64,000 nt of DNA. Source: Ottowia sp. Lineage in GTDB: Bacteria; Pseudomonadota; Gammaproteobacteria; Burkholderiales; Burkholderiaceae_C. The stretch's first letter is position 1. Every line of letters starts with the position of its first letter. The stretch is taken from positions 248,001 to 312,000 of the forward strand of contig NZ_JADJCO010000005.1 in NCBI RefSeq assembly GCF_016703145.1, read 5' to 3'. The notes under the pieces were generated by a model, which worked only from the letters and a program-made list of their open reading frames with translations, made no database searches and had not been told where the DNA came from. This document shows positions 1-9,184 of the stretch, piece by piece. A program made the position numbers and the translations under genes.

Positions 1-47
1 CGGCCGCGCTCAAGTCCGTCCTGGAGCAGCTTCGATGTCCCAAGTAA
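1..47 (+). CDS. C-terminal end of an unidentified gene (partial)
   Basis: An open frame enters from the left edge (codons start at position 3) and ends at TAA 45-47, giving the tail AALKSVLEQLRCPK. It overlaps the ATG of the next gene by 13 bp, as is usual for translationally coupled genes. The fragment is too short for a family assignment. It may be only an open frame by chance; the overlap with a well-supported start and the normal-looking composition are the only support. Confidence 0.3.
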   Translation, partial: AALKSVLEQLRCPK

Positions 48-766
48 GCGCGCCGATCCACGACCCCGCCAGCGTGGACGCGGCCATCGAGAACCGTTTC
101 TGCGCGCGCGCCTTCCTGCCGCGGCCCGTGCCGCGCGAGACGCTGGAGAACATCCTGCGCGTGGCCAGCCGCGCGCCCTCCGGCACCAACAGCCAGCCTT
201 GGCGCGTGTATGTGCTGGAGGGCGCGGCCAAGGACGAGCTGGTCGCCAAGGTCTGCGAGGCGCACGACGCGCTGCGCGAGCACCCCGAGCTGGAGACCAA
301 GTACCGCGAGGACTACGACTACTACCCGCGCCACTGGGTCGAGCCCTACCTGGGCCGCCGGCGCCAGAACGGCTGGAGCCTGTACGGCCTGCTGGGCATC
401 GGCAAGGGCGACAAGGACGCGATGCACGCCCAGCACCAGCGCAACTTCCGCTTCTTCGACGCGCCGGTGGGCCTGATGTTCACCCTCGACCGCGTGATGG
501 GGCAGGGCAGCCTGATGGACTACGGCATGTTCCTGCAGAACGTCATGGTCGCCGCCCGGGCGCGCGGCCTGCACACCTGTCCGCAGGCGGCGTGGAACCA
601 CTTCGGCTCCATCATTCTGCCGCACATCGGCGCCAGCGCCGAGGAGATGCTGGTGTGCGGCATGTCGCTGGGCTGGCCGGACCTGGACGCGCCGGTCAAT
701 ACTTACTTCACGCCGCGCGAGCCGGTCGAATCCTTTACTCACTGGGTCGGCCAGGGCCAGCCATGA
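35..766 (+). CDS. Nitroreductase family protein
   Basis: A 243-residue FMN-dependent nitroreductase-type oxidoreductase, expected to be cytosolic and to use NAD(P)H to reduce nitroaromatics, quinones or similar acceptors. What shows this is the N-terminal pattern ENRFCARAFLPRPV followed by ASRAPSGTNSQPWRVY, the phosphate/FMN-binding signature of the family, and the C-terminal segment GMSLGWPD before a final proline-rich loop. GGAG stands 11 bases before the ATG. The stop overlaps the pncB start as ATGA, so the two are probably co-translated. The natural substrate cannot be deduced; a role in NAD(P)-linked redox beside a NAD-salvage gene is only a contextual idea. Confidence 0.85.
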   Translation: MSQVSAPIHDPASVDAAIENRFCARAFLPRPVPRETLENILRVASRAPSGTNSQPWRVYVLEGAAKDELVAKVCEAHDALREHPELETKYREDYDYYPRHWVEPYLGRRRQNGWSLYGLLGIGKGDKDAMHAQHQRNFRFFDAPVGLMFTLDRVMGQGSLMDYGMFLQNVMVAARARGLHTCPQAAWNHFGSIILPHIGASAEEMLVCGMSLGWPDLDAPVNTYFTPREPVESFTHWVGQGQP

Positions 767-1992
767 TCATCGAAAGCCTGCTCGACACCGACCTGTACAA
801 GTTCACCATGATGCAGGCGGTGCTGCACCAGTTTCCGGCGGCGCAGGTGGAGTACAAGTTCAAGTGCCGCACGCCGGGCGCGCAGCTCGCGCCCTACATC
901 CACGAGATGCACGACGAGATCCGCCACCTGTGCAGCCTGCGCTTTTCCGAGGACGAGCTGGCCTACATGGGCAGCCTGCGCTTCATCAAAAGCGATTTCA
1001 TCGACTTCCTCGGCCTGTTCAGGCTGAGCGACAAGCACATCACCCTCACCCCGCTGGACAACGGCGAGATCGACATCCGCGTGCGCGGCCCCTGGCTGCA
1101 CACCATCCTGTTCGAGATCCCGGTGCTGGCCATCGTCAGCGAGGTGTTCTACCGCCACACGCAGCCGGGACTGGACCTGAACGAAGGGCGCCGGCGCCTC
1201 GACGCCAAGATCGCCCAGTTGCAGGCGCCCCGCCAGCCCGAGTTGAAGATTGCCGACTACGGCACGCGCCGGCGCTTCTCGCGCGCATGGCACCGCGAGG
1301 TGCTGGAGATCCTGAAGGCCGGCCTTGGCACGGGCGAAGGCGGGCAGCTCACCGGCACCAGCAACGTGCTGTTCGCCAAGGAGTTGGGCCTGCGCCCCAT
1401 GGGCACCATGGCGCACGAGTACCTGCAGGCCTGCCAGGCGCTCGGCCCGCGCCTGCGCGACAGCCAGGTCTACGGCTTCGAGAAGTGGGCGCAGGAATAC
1501 CGGGGCGACCTCGGCATCGCCCTGTCGGACGTGTACGGCATGAACGCCTTCCTGCGCGACTTCGACATGTACTTCTGCAAGCTGTTCGACGGCGCGCGGC
1601 ACGACTCCGGCGACCCCTTCGTCTGGGGCGAACGCATGATCGAGCACTACGCCGCCAACCGCTGCGACCCGCGCACCAAGACCATCATCTTCAGCGACGG
1701 GCTGACCATCCCGCGCTGCATCGAGCTGTTCGAGCGCTTCCACGGCCGCATCCAGGTCGCCTTCGGCGTCGGCACCAACCTCACCAACGACCTCGGCCCC
1801 GAGGCCCTGCAGATCGTGCTGAAGATGGTGCAGTGCAACGGCCAGCCCGTGGCCAAGATCTCGGACACGCCGGGCAAGACCATGGTCGAGGACGAGGGCT
1901 ACCTGAGCTACCTGCGCCAGGTGTTCGACCTGCCCGCGCCGGCCGCGCCGCCCAGCGGCCCCGTCATCCGGCCGCCGCCGGTGATGATGTGA
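763..1992 (+). CDS. pncB: Nicotinate phosphoribosyltransferase
   Basis: A 409-residue cytosolic enzyme that joins nicotinate to PRPP, with ATP hydrolysis, to give nicotinate mononucleotide in the Preiss-Handler NAD salvage pathway. The length is typical for bacterial PncB. Recognisable segments are the start LLDTDLYKFTMMQAVL, the loop TSNVLFAKELGLRPMGTMAHE with the expected phospho-accepting His near residue 217, ARHDSGDPF, and FSDGLTIP followed by FGVGTNLTND. The ATG overlaps the stop of the nitroreductase gene (ATGA), which fixes the start. A dispersed repeat begins immediately after the stop codon. Confidence 0.96.
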   Translation: MIIESLLDTDLYKFTMMQAVLHQFPAAQVEYKFKCRTPGAQLAPYIHEMHDEIRHLCSLRFSEDELAYMGSLRFIKSDFIDFLGLFRLSDKHITLTPLDNGEIDIRVRGPWLHTILFEIPVLAIVSEVFYRHTQPGLDLNEGRRRLDAKIAQLQAPRQPELKIADYGTRRRFSRAWHREVLEILKAGLGTGEGGQLTGTSNVLFAKELGLRPMGTMAHEYLQACQALGPRLRDSQVYGFEKWAQEYRGDLGIALSDVYGMNAFLRDFDMYFCKLFDGARHDSGDPFVWGERMIEHYAANRCDPRTKTIIFSDGLTIPRCIELFERFHGRIQVAFGVGTNLTNDLGPEALQIVLKMVQCNGQPVAKISDTPGKTMVEDEGYLSYLRQVFDLPAPAAPPSGPVIRPPPVMM

Positions 1993-2062
1993 TGCTCCTT
2001 ATTTAATAGCAGTCAGTTCAATATCGGCGCTGGCTAGACACGATTTTGGTTTGTTTTTCATC
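1993..2062 (-). repeat. Dispersed intergenic repeat, copy 1
   Basis: Read on the minus strand this carries the family marks GTCTAGCCAGCG, GATATTGA and GCTATTAAAT in the usual order. It fills the whole gap between pncB and the antiporter gene. It is visibly A/T-richer than its surroundings. See the finding on the repeat family. Confidence 0.7.
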
Positions 2063-3499
2063 ATGAATCCCAGGCCGACGACCGATCCTCGCCCGCGCTG
2101 GCGCCGCATCCCAGGCCTGGCCGCGCTGCTGGCCCTGGCCGCGCCCGCCCAGGCCGCCGGGCTGGACGGCAGCCAGTTGTCCGTGCTGTGGGGCGTGCCC
2201 TTCGCTGGCATCCTGCTGTCCATCGCCCTCTGGCCGCTGCTGGCGCCGCGGATGTGGCACCACCATTTCGGCAAGATCGCCGTGGGCTGGGCGCTGGCGT
2301 TCTTCGTTCCCTTCGCGCTCGTCTTCGGCCCGGGCACGGCCGCCGCCGGGCTGGTGCACGCGCTGCTGGCCGAATACGTGCCCTTCATCCTGCTGCTGAC
2401 CGCGCTGTTCACCGTCTCCGGCGGCATCCACGTGCGCGGCAACCTGCACGGCACGCCGCTGCTCAACACCGGCATCCTGCTGGCGGGCGGCATGCTGGCC
2501 AGCGTCATGGGTACCACCGGCGCGTCCATGCTCCTCATCCGCCCGCTCATCCGCGCCAACGACCACCGCCCCGGCTGCGCGCACGTCGTCGTCTTCTTCA
2601 TCTTCATCGTCGGCAACATCGGCGGCTCGCTCACGCCGCTGGGCGATCCGCCGCTGTTCCTGGGCTTCCTCAAGGGCGTCGATTTCTTCTGGACCGCGCG
2701 CCACATCCTGCCGGACACCGTGTTCATGATGGCGGCGCTGCTGGCCCTCTTCTTCGTGCTCGACACTTGGCTGGCGCGCCGGCAGGGCGCGGCCCGGCCC
2801 GACCCCACGCCCGACACGCCCCGCTTCGGCTTCGACGGCGCCGCCAACTTCGCGCTGCTGGCCGCCGTCGTCGGCCTGGTGCTGATGAGCGGGCTGTGGA
2901 AGCCCGGCATCGAATTCGACGTGATGGGCACCCCCGTCGGCCTGCCCGGGCTGGTGCGCGACGCAGGGCTCATCGCCGTGACCGCCGCGTCGCTGGTCCT
3001 CACGCCCCGGCGCGTGCACGAGGCCAACCAGTTCGGCTGGGGGCCGATGCAGGAGGTGGCGAAGCTCTTCGCCGGCATCTTCCTGACCATCATCCCGGTC
3101 ATCGCCATGCTGCAGGCGGGCGCCCAGGGTCCCTTCGGCGCCGTCGTGCGCGCCGTCACCCGCGCCGACGGCACGCCCGACGCGGCCATGTACTTTTGGG
3201 CCACGGGCCTGCTCAGTTCCTTCCTCGACAACGCGCCGACCTACCTGGTGTTCTTCAACACCGCCGGCGGCGACGCGGCCGAACTGATGGGGCCGCTGGC
3301 CGGCACCCTGGCGGCCATCAGCGCCGGCGCCGTCTTCATGGGCGCCAACACCTACATCGGCAACGCCCCCAACTTGATGATCAAGGCCATCGCCGAGGAC
3401 CGCGGCGTGAGGATGCCCGGCTTCTTCGGCTACATGGCCTGGAGCGGCGCGATCCTGGTGCCGCTGTTCGCCGCCATGACGTTCCTGTTCCTGCGCTAA
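2063..3499 (+). CDS. NhaD-type Na+/H+ antiporter
   Basis: A 478-residue polytopic inner-membrane protein of the ion transporter superfamily (NhaD/ArsB/CitM fold), expected to exchange Na+ for H+. Around 12 hydrophobic segments follow an N-terminal stretch (GLAALLALAAPAQAAG) that looks like a cleavable signal, as described for NhaD. Family marks are GNIGGSLTPLGDPPLFLGF, SSFLDNAPTYLVFF and NTYIGNAPNLMIKAIAE. I chose the ATG at 2063 over the upstream TTG at 2051 because the latter codons lie in the repeat. The DMT gene follows 27 bp downstream. Other anions or cations as substrate cannot be excluded from sequence. Confidence 0.85.
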   Translation: MNPRPTTDPRPRWRRIPGLAALLALAAPAQAAGLDGSQLSVLWGVPFAGILLSIALWPLLAPRMWHHHFGKIAVGWALAFFVPFALVFGPGTAAAGLVHALLAEYVPFILLLTALFTVSGGIHVRGNLHGTPLLNTGILLAGGMLASVMGTTGASMLLIRPLIRANDHRPGCAHVVVFFIFIVGNIGGSLTPLGDPPLFLGFLKGVDFFWTARHILPDTVFMMAALLALFFVLDTWLARRQGAARPDPTPDTPRFGFDGAANFALLAAVVGLVLMSGLWKPGIEFDVMGTPVGLPGLVRDAGLIAVTAASLVLTPRRVHEANQFGWGPMQEVAKLFAGIFLTIIPVIAMLQAGAQGPFGAVVRAVTRADGTPDAAMYFWATGLLSSFLDNAPTYLVFFNTAGGDAAELMGPLAGTLAAISAGAVFMGANTYIGNAPNLMIKAIAEDRGVRMPGFFGYMAWSGAILVPLFAAMTFLFLR

Positions 3500-3526
3500 A
3501 GCGGCGGCGTATCCGAGGCCAGTCCC

Positions 3527-4441
3527 ATGCCCCTGTCCGGAAACCCGCGCAGCATCGCCGCGATGCTGGCGGCCTGCGCCATGTTCGCTTGCATGGACGC
3601 GCTCATGAAAGCGCTGGCCGGCCACTATCCGCCGCTGCAGGTCACGTCCCTGCGCGGGCTGACCGCGCTGCCACTGGTGGGCCTGTACGTCCTCTGGCGG
3701 CGCGAGTTCAGGGCCGCCACGGGCCGCCATCTGCGCTGGGGCCTGCATCTGCTGCGCGGCCTCATCGGTGTGCTCATGCTGGCGCTGTTCACCACGTCGC
3801 TGCGCACGCTGGGCCTGGCCGAGGCCTATACGCTGAGCTTCGTGGCGCCGCTGCTGGTCGCGGTCCTGGCCGTTCCGGTGCTGGGCGAGCGCGTGAGGCC
3901 CCGGCACTGGGCGGCCATCGCCGTGGGTTTCGTGGGCGTGGTGGTGGCGCTGCGCCCCAGCCAAATGGTCTTCCTGTCGGCGGGAGCGCTGGCGGCGTTG
4001 GGGGCGGCCGTCTGTTATGCCGTGTTCAACGTCCTGGGCCGGCTCATCAGCCGCACGGAGCCCAGCTCCAGCCTGGTGCTCTGGACCACGGTCTGCATGG
4101 CCGTGTTCGGTGGCGTGCTGGCGCTGCCGCAGTGGACCCCCGTGCGGTCGGAGCACGCGCTGCTGCTGTCCGGGCTGGCCGTCTCGGGCTTTCTGGGGCA
4201 ACTGGCGATTTCGGAGGCCTTCCGCCACGGGCAGGCCGCGGCGGTGGCGCCCTTCGAATACAGCGCGCTGGCCTGGGCCGTGCTGATCGACTGGCTGTTC
4301 TGGCACGCGGCGCCCGATCCGTGGACGCTGGCGGGCGCGGCCATCATCATCGCCAGCGGCATCTACCTGGTGCGGCGCGAAGCGCCGGGCGCCGAACAAC
4401 CGGCCACGCCGGCCGTCGTGGAAGTCGCGCGGCTGAAATGA
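3527..4441 (+). CDS. DMT superfamily transporter (two EamA domains)
   Basis: A 304-residue membrane protein with about ten transmembrane segments arranged as two EamA repeats (roughly residues 5-140 and 150-285), the layout of the drug/metabolite transporter superfamily. The first repeat starts with MLAACAMFACMDALMKALAGHYPP and includes RGLTALPLV. The second repeat ends with GAAIIIASGIYLVRREA. It probably exports a small metabolite; the substrate is unknown. It lies 27 bp after the antiporter gene on the same strand and may be co-transcribed. Confidence 0.85.
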   Translation: MPLSGNPRSIAAMLAACAMFACMDALMKALAGHYPPLQVTSLRGLTALPLVGLYVLWRREFRAATGRHLRWGLHLLRGLIGVLMLALFTTSLRTLGLAEAYTLSFVAPLLVAVLAVPVLGERVRPRHWAAIAVGFVGVVVALRPSQMVFLSAGALAALGAAVCYAVFNVLGRLISRTEPSSSLVLWTTVCMAVFGGVLALPQWTPVRSEHALLLSGLAVSGFLGQLAISEAFRHGQAAAVAPFEYSALAWAVLIDWLFWHAAPDPWTLAGAAIIIASGIYLVRREAPGAEQPATPAVVEVARLK

Positions 4442-4502
4442 CCGATTCGGCACCCGTCCGCGCCCCGTGCATGGCGCGTGATCGATGGGGCGCTGGGTGC
4501 GT

Positions 4503-5267
4503 TCAGCCGCGCCGCGCGGCGACGTCGCACAGCGCCGAGAAGTCGCGGATGATGATGCGGTTGTAGTCCGTGCCGATGGTGCCCCTATGTTCCAGGGCGC
4601 GCAGGACCCGGTTCACGCTCTGGCGCGTCACGCCCAGCATGGCGCCCAACTGCTCCTGCGGCAGGCGCAGCCCCAGCTCCATGACGCCATCCTCGATCAG
4701 GCCGTGCATCCCCGCCAGCTCGACCAGGGCCGCGGCCATGCGCTGCTCCAGAGTGCCCAGCGCCTGGTCGTTGAGAAAGCGCATGTTCTCCCCGTGGCGC
4801 TCGCACAGCAGCAGGGCGAGGTCGCGCCACAGGATCGGCTCGGCGTCGAGGCTGCCCATCAGCGCGTCGCTGGGCAGATGCAGCAGCACGCTGTCGTCGT
4901 AGGCGTGGTAGTCGTAGTGCAGCGGCACGCGCGCCAGCAGGCGGATCAAGCCCAGGATCTCGCCCGGGCCGATGATGTTGCGCGCGAACCTCTTGCCGCT
5001 GGCCGTGCCGCGGCTGACCTCGATGCGGCCGGAGGCGACGACGAAGACCTCGCGCCGCTGCGGGTTGCCCGCGAACACCTGCGCGCCGCGCGCGTAGCGC
5101 CGGACCTGGACGGCCACGGCCGCCTCGGTCAGCCGCTCCGGCGGCCAATGGGCGAACAGCGAGCAGCGCCGCAGCGCCCGCACGCGGTCGTCCAGGAGGT
5201 CGAAATCCAGCGCTTCGTGCTCCTCTGCGCCGGGGGATCGGGTCGTTGTCGCCATGAAGCCGGCCAT
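4503..5267 (-). CDS. Crp/Fnr family transcriptional regulator
   Basis: A 254-residue DNA-binding protein. Residues about 35-150 form a cyclic-nucleotide-binding-like beta-roll (RRCSLFAHWPPERL, VVASGRIEVSR, GEILGLIRLLA). A helix-turn-helix follows near residues 185-230 (LPQEQLGAMLGVTRQSVNRVLRALEHRG). No cysteine cluster of the Fnr 4Fe-4S type is present, so it is more like a Crp-type or orphan sensor. An internal ATG at 5255 is an alternative start. It is divergent from the DUF1254 gene across 173 bp and may control it. Confidence 0.85.
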   Translation of the reverse strand: MAGFMATTTRSPGAEEHEALDFDLLDDRVRALRRCSLFAHWPPERLTEAAVAVQVRRYARGAQVFAGNPQRREVFVVASGRIEVSRGTASGKRFARNIIGPGEILGLIRLLARVPLHYDYHAYDDSVLLHLPSDALMGSLDAEPILWRDLALLLCERHGENMRFLNDQALGTLEQRMAAALVELAGMHGLIEDGVMELGLRLPQEQLGAMLGVTRQSVNRVLRALEHRGTIGTDYNRIIIRDFSALCDVAARRG

Positions 5268-5440
5268 TCTCGGCCAGAATGCCCCGGAGCGCGCTGACCG
5301 CGAGCGGCGGATTGTCCGTGGATTGACAGACCGGCCGTGCCTGCGCCACTAATTTAGCGTTCGCCGCCGCGAGACGACGCATCGGCTACCGAGTCAGGAC
5401 GCCGATCCATGGCCCGAGACAACAACCCAGGAGACCCTGA

Positions 5441-6790
5441 ATGAGCAACCATGCGAGCCACCCGATCACCGAGGCCGAGGCCCACGCCATCGGCATCGAG
5501 GCCTACACCTACGCCTACCCGCTGGTGCTGATGGAGCTGACGCGCCGCGTGGCCACCAACGTGGCGCGGCCCGATGGCGCCCTGCTGCGCGCGCCCATGA
5601 ACCAGTTCGCGCATGCCACGGCCTACCCGGACGCCGACTTCAAGGACGTGGTGCGCCCCAATGCCGACACGCTGTACTCGATGCTGTGGTTCGACGTCGG
5701 CCAGGAGCCGCTGGTGCTGGCGCTGCCCGACACCGGCGGGCGCTACCACGTGATCCCCTTCATGGACATGTGGACCGACGTCTTCGCCGCGCTCGGCACG
5801 CGCACCACCGGCAACGGCGGCGGCCTCTTCGCCTTGGTCGGCCCGCGCTGGAAGGGCAGCCTGCCGGCGGGCATGCGCGCCATCGTCAGCCCGACCGAGG
5901 TTGGCTGGATCATCGGGCGCATCCAGACCAATGGCGCGGCCGACTACGGCCACGTGCACGGTCTCCAGGCGGGCCTGAAGGCCGCTCCGCTGTCGGCTTG
6001 GGGCCAGCCGCAGGCCGGGGCGACGGGGCGCGTCGATGCCGCCATCGACATGAGCGCGCCCGCCGAGCAGGTGAGCCGGCTGGAGTCGGGCGCTTTCTTC
6101 GCGCTGTTCGCTGAACTGATGAAGCGCCACCCGCCCCATGCCGCCGACCATGCCGTGCTGCTGCGCATGGAGCGCCTCGGCCTGGTCGCGGGCCAGGGGT
6201 TCGATCTGGCGCGCGCCGATCCCGCCGTGCAGCGCGCCCTGGCGCGGGCCGCGCCCGACGCCTACCAGCGCATGATCGACCGCGGCAACGCGCTGCGCCA
6301 GCAGCGCCACGGCTGGACCCGCGCCGCCGGCATGACCGGCACCTATGGCAACGACTATCTGCTGCGCGGCTTCACCGCCTACCGCGGGCTGGGCGCGCTG
6401 CCACCGGAGGAGGCCATCTACCCCGGCGCGGCGGTCGACGGCGACGGCCAGCTCCTCACCGGCGCCGCGCGCTACGTGCTGCACTTCGAGCCGGGCCAGG
6501 CGCCGCCGGCGGACGCCTTCTGGTCGCTGACGATGTACGGCACCGACCAGTTCTTCGTCGCCAACCCGCTCGGCCGCCACGCCATCGGCGACCGCGATCC
6601 GCTGGTGTTCAACGCCGACGGCTCGCTGGACATCCACATCCAGCACGCCTCGCCCGGCAAGGACAAGGAATCCAACTGGCTGCCGGCCCCGGCGGGCTCC
6701 TTCAACCTGAGCCTGCGCTTGTACCTGCCGCAGGCACCAGCGGTGGACGGTCGCTGGGCGACACCGGGGATCACGCGACTGCCGGACTGA
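5441..6790 (+). CDS. DUF1254/DUF1214 domain protein
   Basis: A 449-residue protein with an N-terminal DUF1254 domain (YTYAYPLVLMELTRR near residue 25, RPNADTLYSMLWFDV near 75, PFMDMWTDVFAALG near 108) and a C-terminal DUF1214 domain (PADAFWSLTMYG, FNADGSLDIHIQH, PAPAGSFNLSLRLYLP). Members of this family have no settled biochemical function. No signal peptide is evident, so it looks cytosolic. AGGAG stands 8 bases before the ATG. It is divergent from a Crp/Fnr regulator. A second, differently built family member is encoded at 57860-58909. Confidence 0.9.
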   Translation: MSNHASHPITEAEAHAIGIEAYTYAYPLVLMELTRRVATNVARPDGALLRAPMNQFAHATAYPDADFKDVVRPNADTLYSMLWFDVGQEPLVLALPDTGGRYHVIPFMDMWTDVFAALGTRTTGNGGGLFALVGPRWKGSLPAGMRAIVSPTEVGWIIGRIQTNGAADYGHVHGLQAGLKAAPLSAWGQPQAGATGRVDAAIDMSAPAEQVSRLESGAFFALFAELMKRHPPHAADHAVLLRMERLGLVAGQGFDLARADPAVQRALARAAPDAYQRMIDRGNALRQQRHGWTRAAGMTGTYGNDYLLRGFTAYRGLGALPPEEAIYPGAAVDGDGQLLTGAARYVLHFEPGQAPPADAFWSLTMYGTDQFFVANPLGRHAIGDRDPLVFNADGSLDIHIQHASPGKDKESNWLPAPAGSFNLSLRLYLPQAPAVDGRWATPGITRLPD

Positions 6791-6819
6791 ATACCCGCCT
6801 GGCCGCGCCGCGTTTATTG

Positions 6820-6878
6820 GCCAAATCGCCTTGCAGCCCGTACCCGTCAAGCGCTGTCAGCTACGTTAAAGATAGCGA
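6820..6878 (+). repeat. Dispersed repeat, copy 2 (overlaps a gene end)
   Basis: Carries GCCTTGCAGCCC, CAAGCGCTGTCAGCTAC and GATAGCG. The closest relative in this window is the hairpin copy at 39612-39665. It overlaps the end of the LysR gene, whose last residues (NVADSA) are encoded by repeat sequence. Confidence 0.6.
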
Positions 6879-7818
6879 TCAAGCCTGTCCGGCCCGATGC
6901 ATCCCGCGCAAGTGCCGATGCATCCGGCGTGTCGCCCGGCGCCGCCGCGGCCAGCGCCCAGTCGCGGAACGCCGCCACCTTGGGCCGTGCCGCGCTGCTC
7001 GGCGGGTACACCAGGTAATAGGCAAAGGCTTCGGGCCACGCCGCGTCCCACAGGCGCGACAGCCGGTCCTGCGCGATGTCGGCCTCGACCAGCGCGGCGG
7101 CCAGCAGTGCCGCGCCCTGGCCGGCGATGGCGGCCTGACGCAGCAGCCCAGGGTCGTCGAAGGCCGGGCCGCGCGGCGGCGGGGCCGCGGGCACGCCCTG
7201 CGCCTGCAGCCACAGCGGCCAGTCCTGGCGCTCGGCATCGTGCAGCAGCGGCCAGTTCGCCAGCGCATCGGCGCTGCGCGGCCGGCCCTGCCGCTCCGTC
7301 AATTCGGGTGCGGCCACAGGGACCAGTTCCACCGCGAACAGCCGCTCGCTGCGCAGGCCAGGGTAGCGACCCAGCCCGTGCCGAATGGCGACGTCCACGT
7401 CGTCGCGTGTGAAGTCCACCAGGCCCTTGCCGGTCAGCAGACGCAGGTCGATGGCCGGGTGCGCCTGCTGGAACGTGGGCAGCCGCGGCACCAGCCAGGT
7501 GGCGGCGAACGAGGGCGTGGTGCTCACGCTCAGGGTGCCGCCATCGGTCGCGCTGGCGATGCGGCGGGTGGCTTCGGCCAACTGCGTCAGGGCACTGCGC
7601 ACCGGCGGCAGGTAGTTCTGACCGGCGTCGGTGAGAAACACGGCCCGGTGGGCGCGCCGCAGCAGCGCGGTGCCCACCCGCGCCTCCAGGCCCTTGAGCA
7701 GTTGGCTCACCGCCCCCGGCGTGACGTGCAGTTCCTCGGCGGCCTTCTTGACCGAGAGGTGGCGCGCCGTGGCTTCGAAGGCACGCAGCGCGTTCAAGGG
7801 GGGTAGTGGGTCACTCAT
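6847..7818 (-). CDS. LysR-type regulator, GcvA-like
   Basis: A 323-residue LysR-family regulator. Residues 8-66 form the winged helix (PLNALRAFEATARHLSVKKAAEELHVTPGAVSQLLKGLE); the rest is the periplasmic-binding-protein-like effector domain. The PLNALRAFEA start and FNQ-like spacing resemble GcvA. It is divergent from an MFS-thioesterase pair, and an A/T-rich imperfect palindrome (TTTAGAAATTCTCAA, 7821-7835) in the intergenic region could be its operator. Its last six codons lie in a dispersed repeat, so the natural C-terminus has been altered. Confidence 0.9.
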   Translation of the reverse strand: MSDPLPPLNALRAFEATARHLSVKKAAEELHVTPGAVSQLLKGLEARVGTALLRRAHRAVFLTDAGQNYLPPVRSALTQLAEATRRIASATDGGTLSVSTTPSFAATWLVPRLPTFQQAHPAIDLRLLTGKGLVDFTRDDVDVAIRHGLGRYPGLRSERLFAVELVPVAAPELTERQGRPRSADALANWPLLHDAERQDWPLWLQAQGVPAAPPPRGPAFDDPGLLRQAAIAGQGAALLAAALVEADIAQDRLSRLWDAAWPEAFAYYLVYPPSSAARPKVAAFRDWALAAAAPGDTPDASALARDASGRTGLIAIFNVADSA

Positions 7819-7921
7819 GGTTTAGAAATTCTCAACGATGCAGGCGCCGATTTCTCGCTTGAAGACGGGTGCCGCAAAGGGAAGAATACGCCATATCAAC
7901 ACCCTTTTTGAAGCCATCCAC

Positions 7922-9184
7922 ATGACACGGATTCAATGCAGCTCCACTGATGCGAACCCGTTGGCCACCCAGGCCGGCATGTTCCGCGGCTGGCGGGTGG
8001 TGGCGGGCGCTTTCGGGGTCACGCTGGTGGGCTTTGGGAGCGCCTACACCTTCAGCGTGTTCGTCGCGCCGCTGCAGCAAGCCTTCGGGGCCTCGCGCGG
8101 CGCGGCTTCGCTGGTGTTTTCGCTGGCGGGCTTTCTTTACTTCGGGCTGGGCGTGCTGAGTGGGCCGCTGGCCGACCGTTTTGGGGCGCGGCGGCTCGCG
8201 CTGGCGGGCATGCTGCTGGTGGGGCTGGGCCTGGCGTTGGCCGGCCTGGCGCAACGGCTGGAGCAGGTCTATCTGGCCTATGGGCTGGGCGTGGGCTTGG
8301 GTGTGGGCCTGGCCTATGTGCCGGTGCTGGGCGCGGTGCAGCGCTGGTTCACGCGGCGGCGCGGGCTGGCGTCGGGCCTGGCGGTGAGCGGCATCGGGGT
8401 GGGCACGCTGCTGCTGCCGCCACTGGCCGCGCTGCTGGTCGAGCGGCTGGGCTGGCGCGGTGCTTACCTGAGCCTGGGCGTGCTGGCACTGGTGTTGGGC
8501 CTGGCGGCGGCGTGGCTGGTGGAGGACGACCCCCGGCGCCACGGCCTGGGGCCGGACGGCGACCCGCCGAACGCCGGCGCGGCGGCGCGGGCGGCGCAGG
8601 GCGCCACGGTGTGCGAGGCGTTGCGCGCGCCGGCGTTCTGGCGCCTTTATGCGGCCTGCCTGTTGTGCTCGTTCAGTGTGTTCCTGCCCTTCGTGCATCT
8701 GGTGCCCTATGCAGAGGCGCACGGCGTGCCGCTGGCGTCGGCGGTGCTGCTGCTGGGCCTGATCGGCATCGGCAGCACGGCGGGGCGATTCCTGCTGGGC
8801 GGCCTGCTGGACCGCATCGGCCGTGGCCGCGCGCTGCTGGCGCTGTTTGCCGGCATGGCGCTGGCGCTGGCCGGGTGGGCGCTGGCCAGTGGGTTCTGGG
8901 CGCTGGCCGCCTTCGCGCTGGTGTACGGCACGGTGTACGGCGCCTGGGTGGCCGTGTTGCCGGCCGTGGTGATGGACCACTTCGGCGGCCGCAGCGTGAG
9001 CGGCATCATCGGCGCGCTGTACACCAGCGTGGCGGTGGGCACGCTGGCCGGGCCCACCGCGGCCGGCTTTGCCTTCGACCTGCGGCACAGCTACCAGTGG
9101 CCGATCTGGCTGGGCGTCGCCCTCAACGTGTTGGCGGTGGGCGTCATGCTGCGCCAGTCCAGCCCGGCGGGAGCGCGCGCATGA
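7922..9184 (+). CDS. MFS transporter (oxalate/formate antiporter-like)
   Basis: A 420-residue inner-membrane transporter with 12 predicted membrane segments. FRGWRVVAGAFGVTLVGFGSAYTFSVFVAPL near the start is typical of the OFA/monocarboxylate branch of the major facilitator superfamily. The loop GPLADRFGARRLALAG matches the loop 2-3 motif. The start is uncertain: ATG 7922 has only a weak GAAG upstream, and ATG 7980 (MFRGW) is an alternative. The stop overlaps the thioesterase start as ATGA, so both are translated from one message. A carboxylate is the likely substrate, by family only. Confidence 0.85.
   Translation: MTRIQCSSTDANPLATQAGMFRGWRVVAGAFGVTLVGFGSAYTFSVFVAPLQQAFGASRGAASLVFSLAGFLYFGLGVLSGPLADRFGARRLALAGMLLVGLGLALAGLAQRLEQVYLAYGLGVGLGVGLAYVPVLGAVQRWFTRRRGLASGLAVSGIGVGTLLLPPLAALLVERLGWRGAYLSLGVLALVLGLAAAWLVEDDPRRHGLGPDGDPPNAGAAARAAQGATVCEALRAPAFWRLYAACLLCSFSVFLPFVHLVPYAEAHGVPLASAVLLLGLIGIGSTAGRFLLGGLLDRIGRGRALLALFAGMALALAGWALASGFWALAAFALVYGTVYGAWVAVLPAVVMDHFGGRSVSGIIGALYTSVAVGTLAGPTAAGFAFDLRHSYQWPIWLGVALNVLAVGVMLRQSSPAGARA

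Noticed and set aside
2018..4453. Open frame of 811 codons on the minus strand, opposite the antiporter and DMT genes
   Set aside because: Low-complexity His/Arg/Gln/Gly composition, crosses an intergenic gap, and both opposite genes have clear families.
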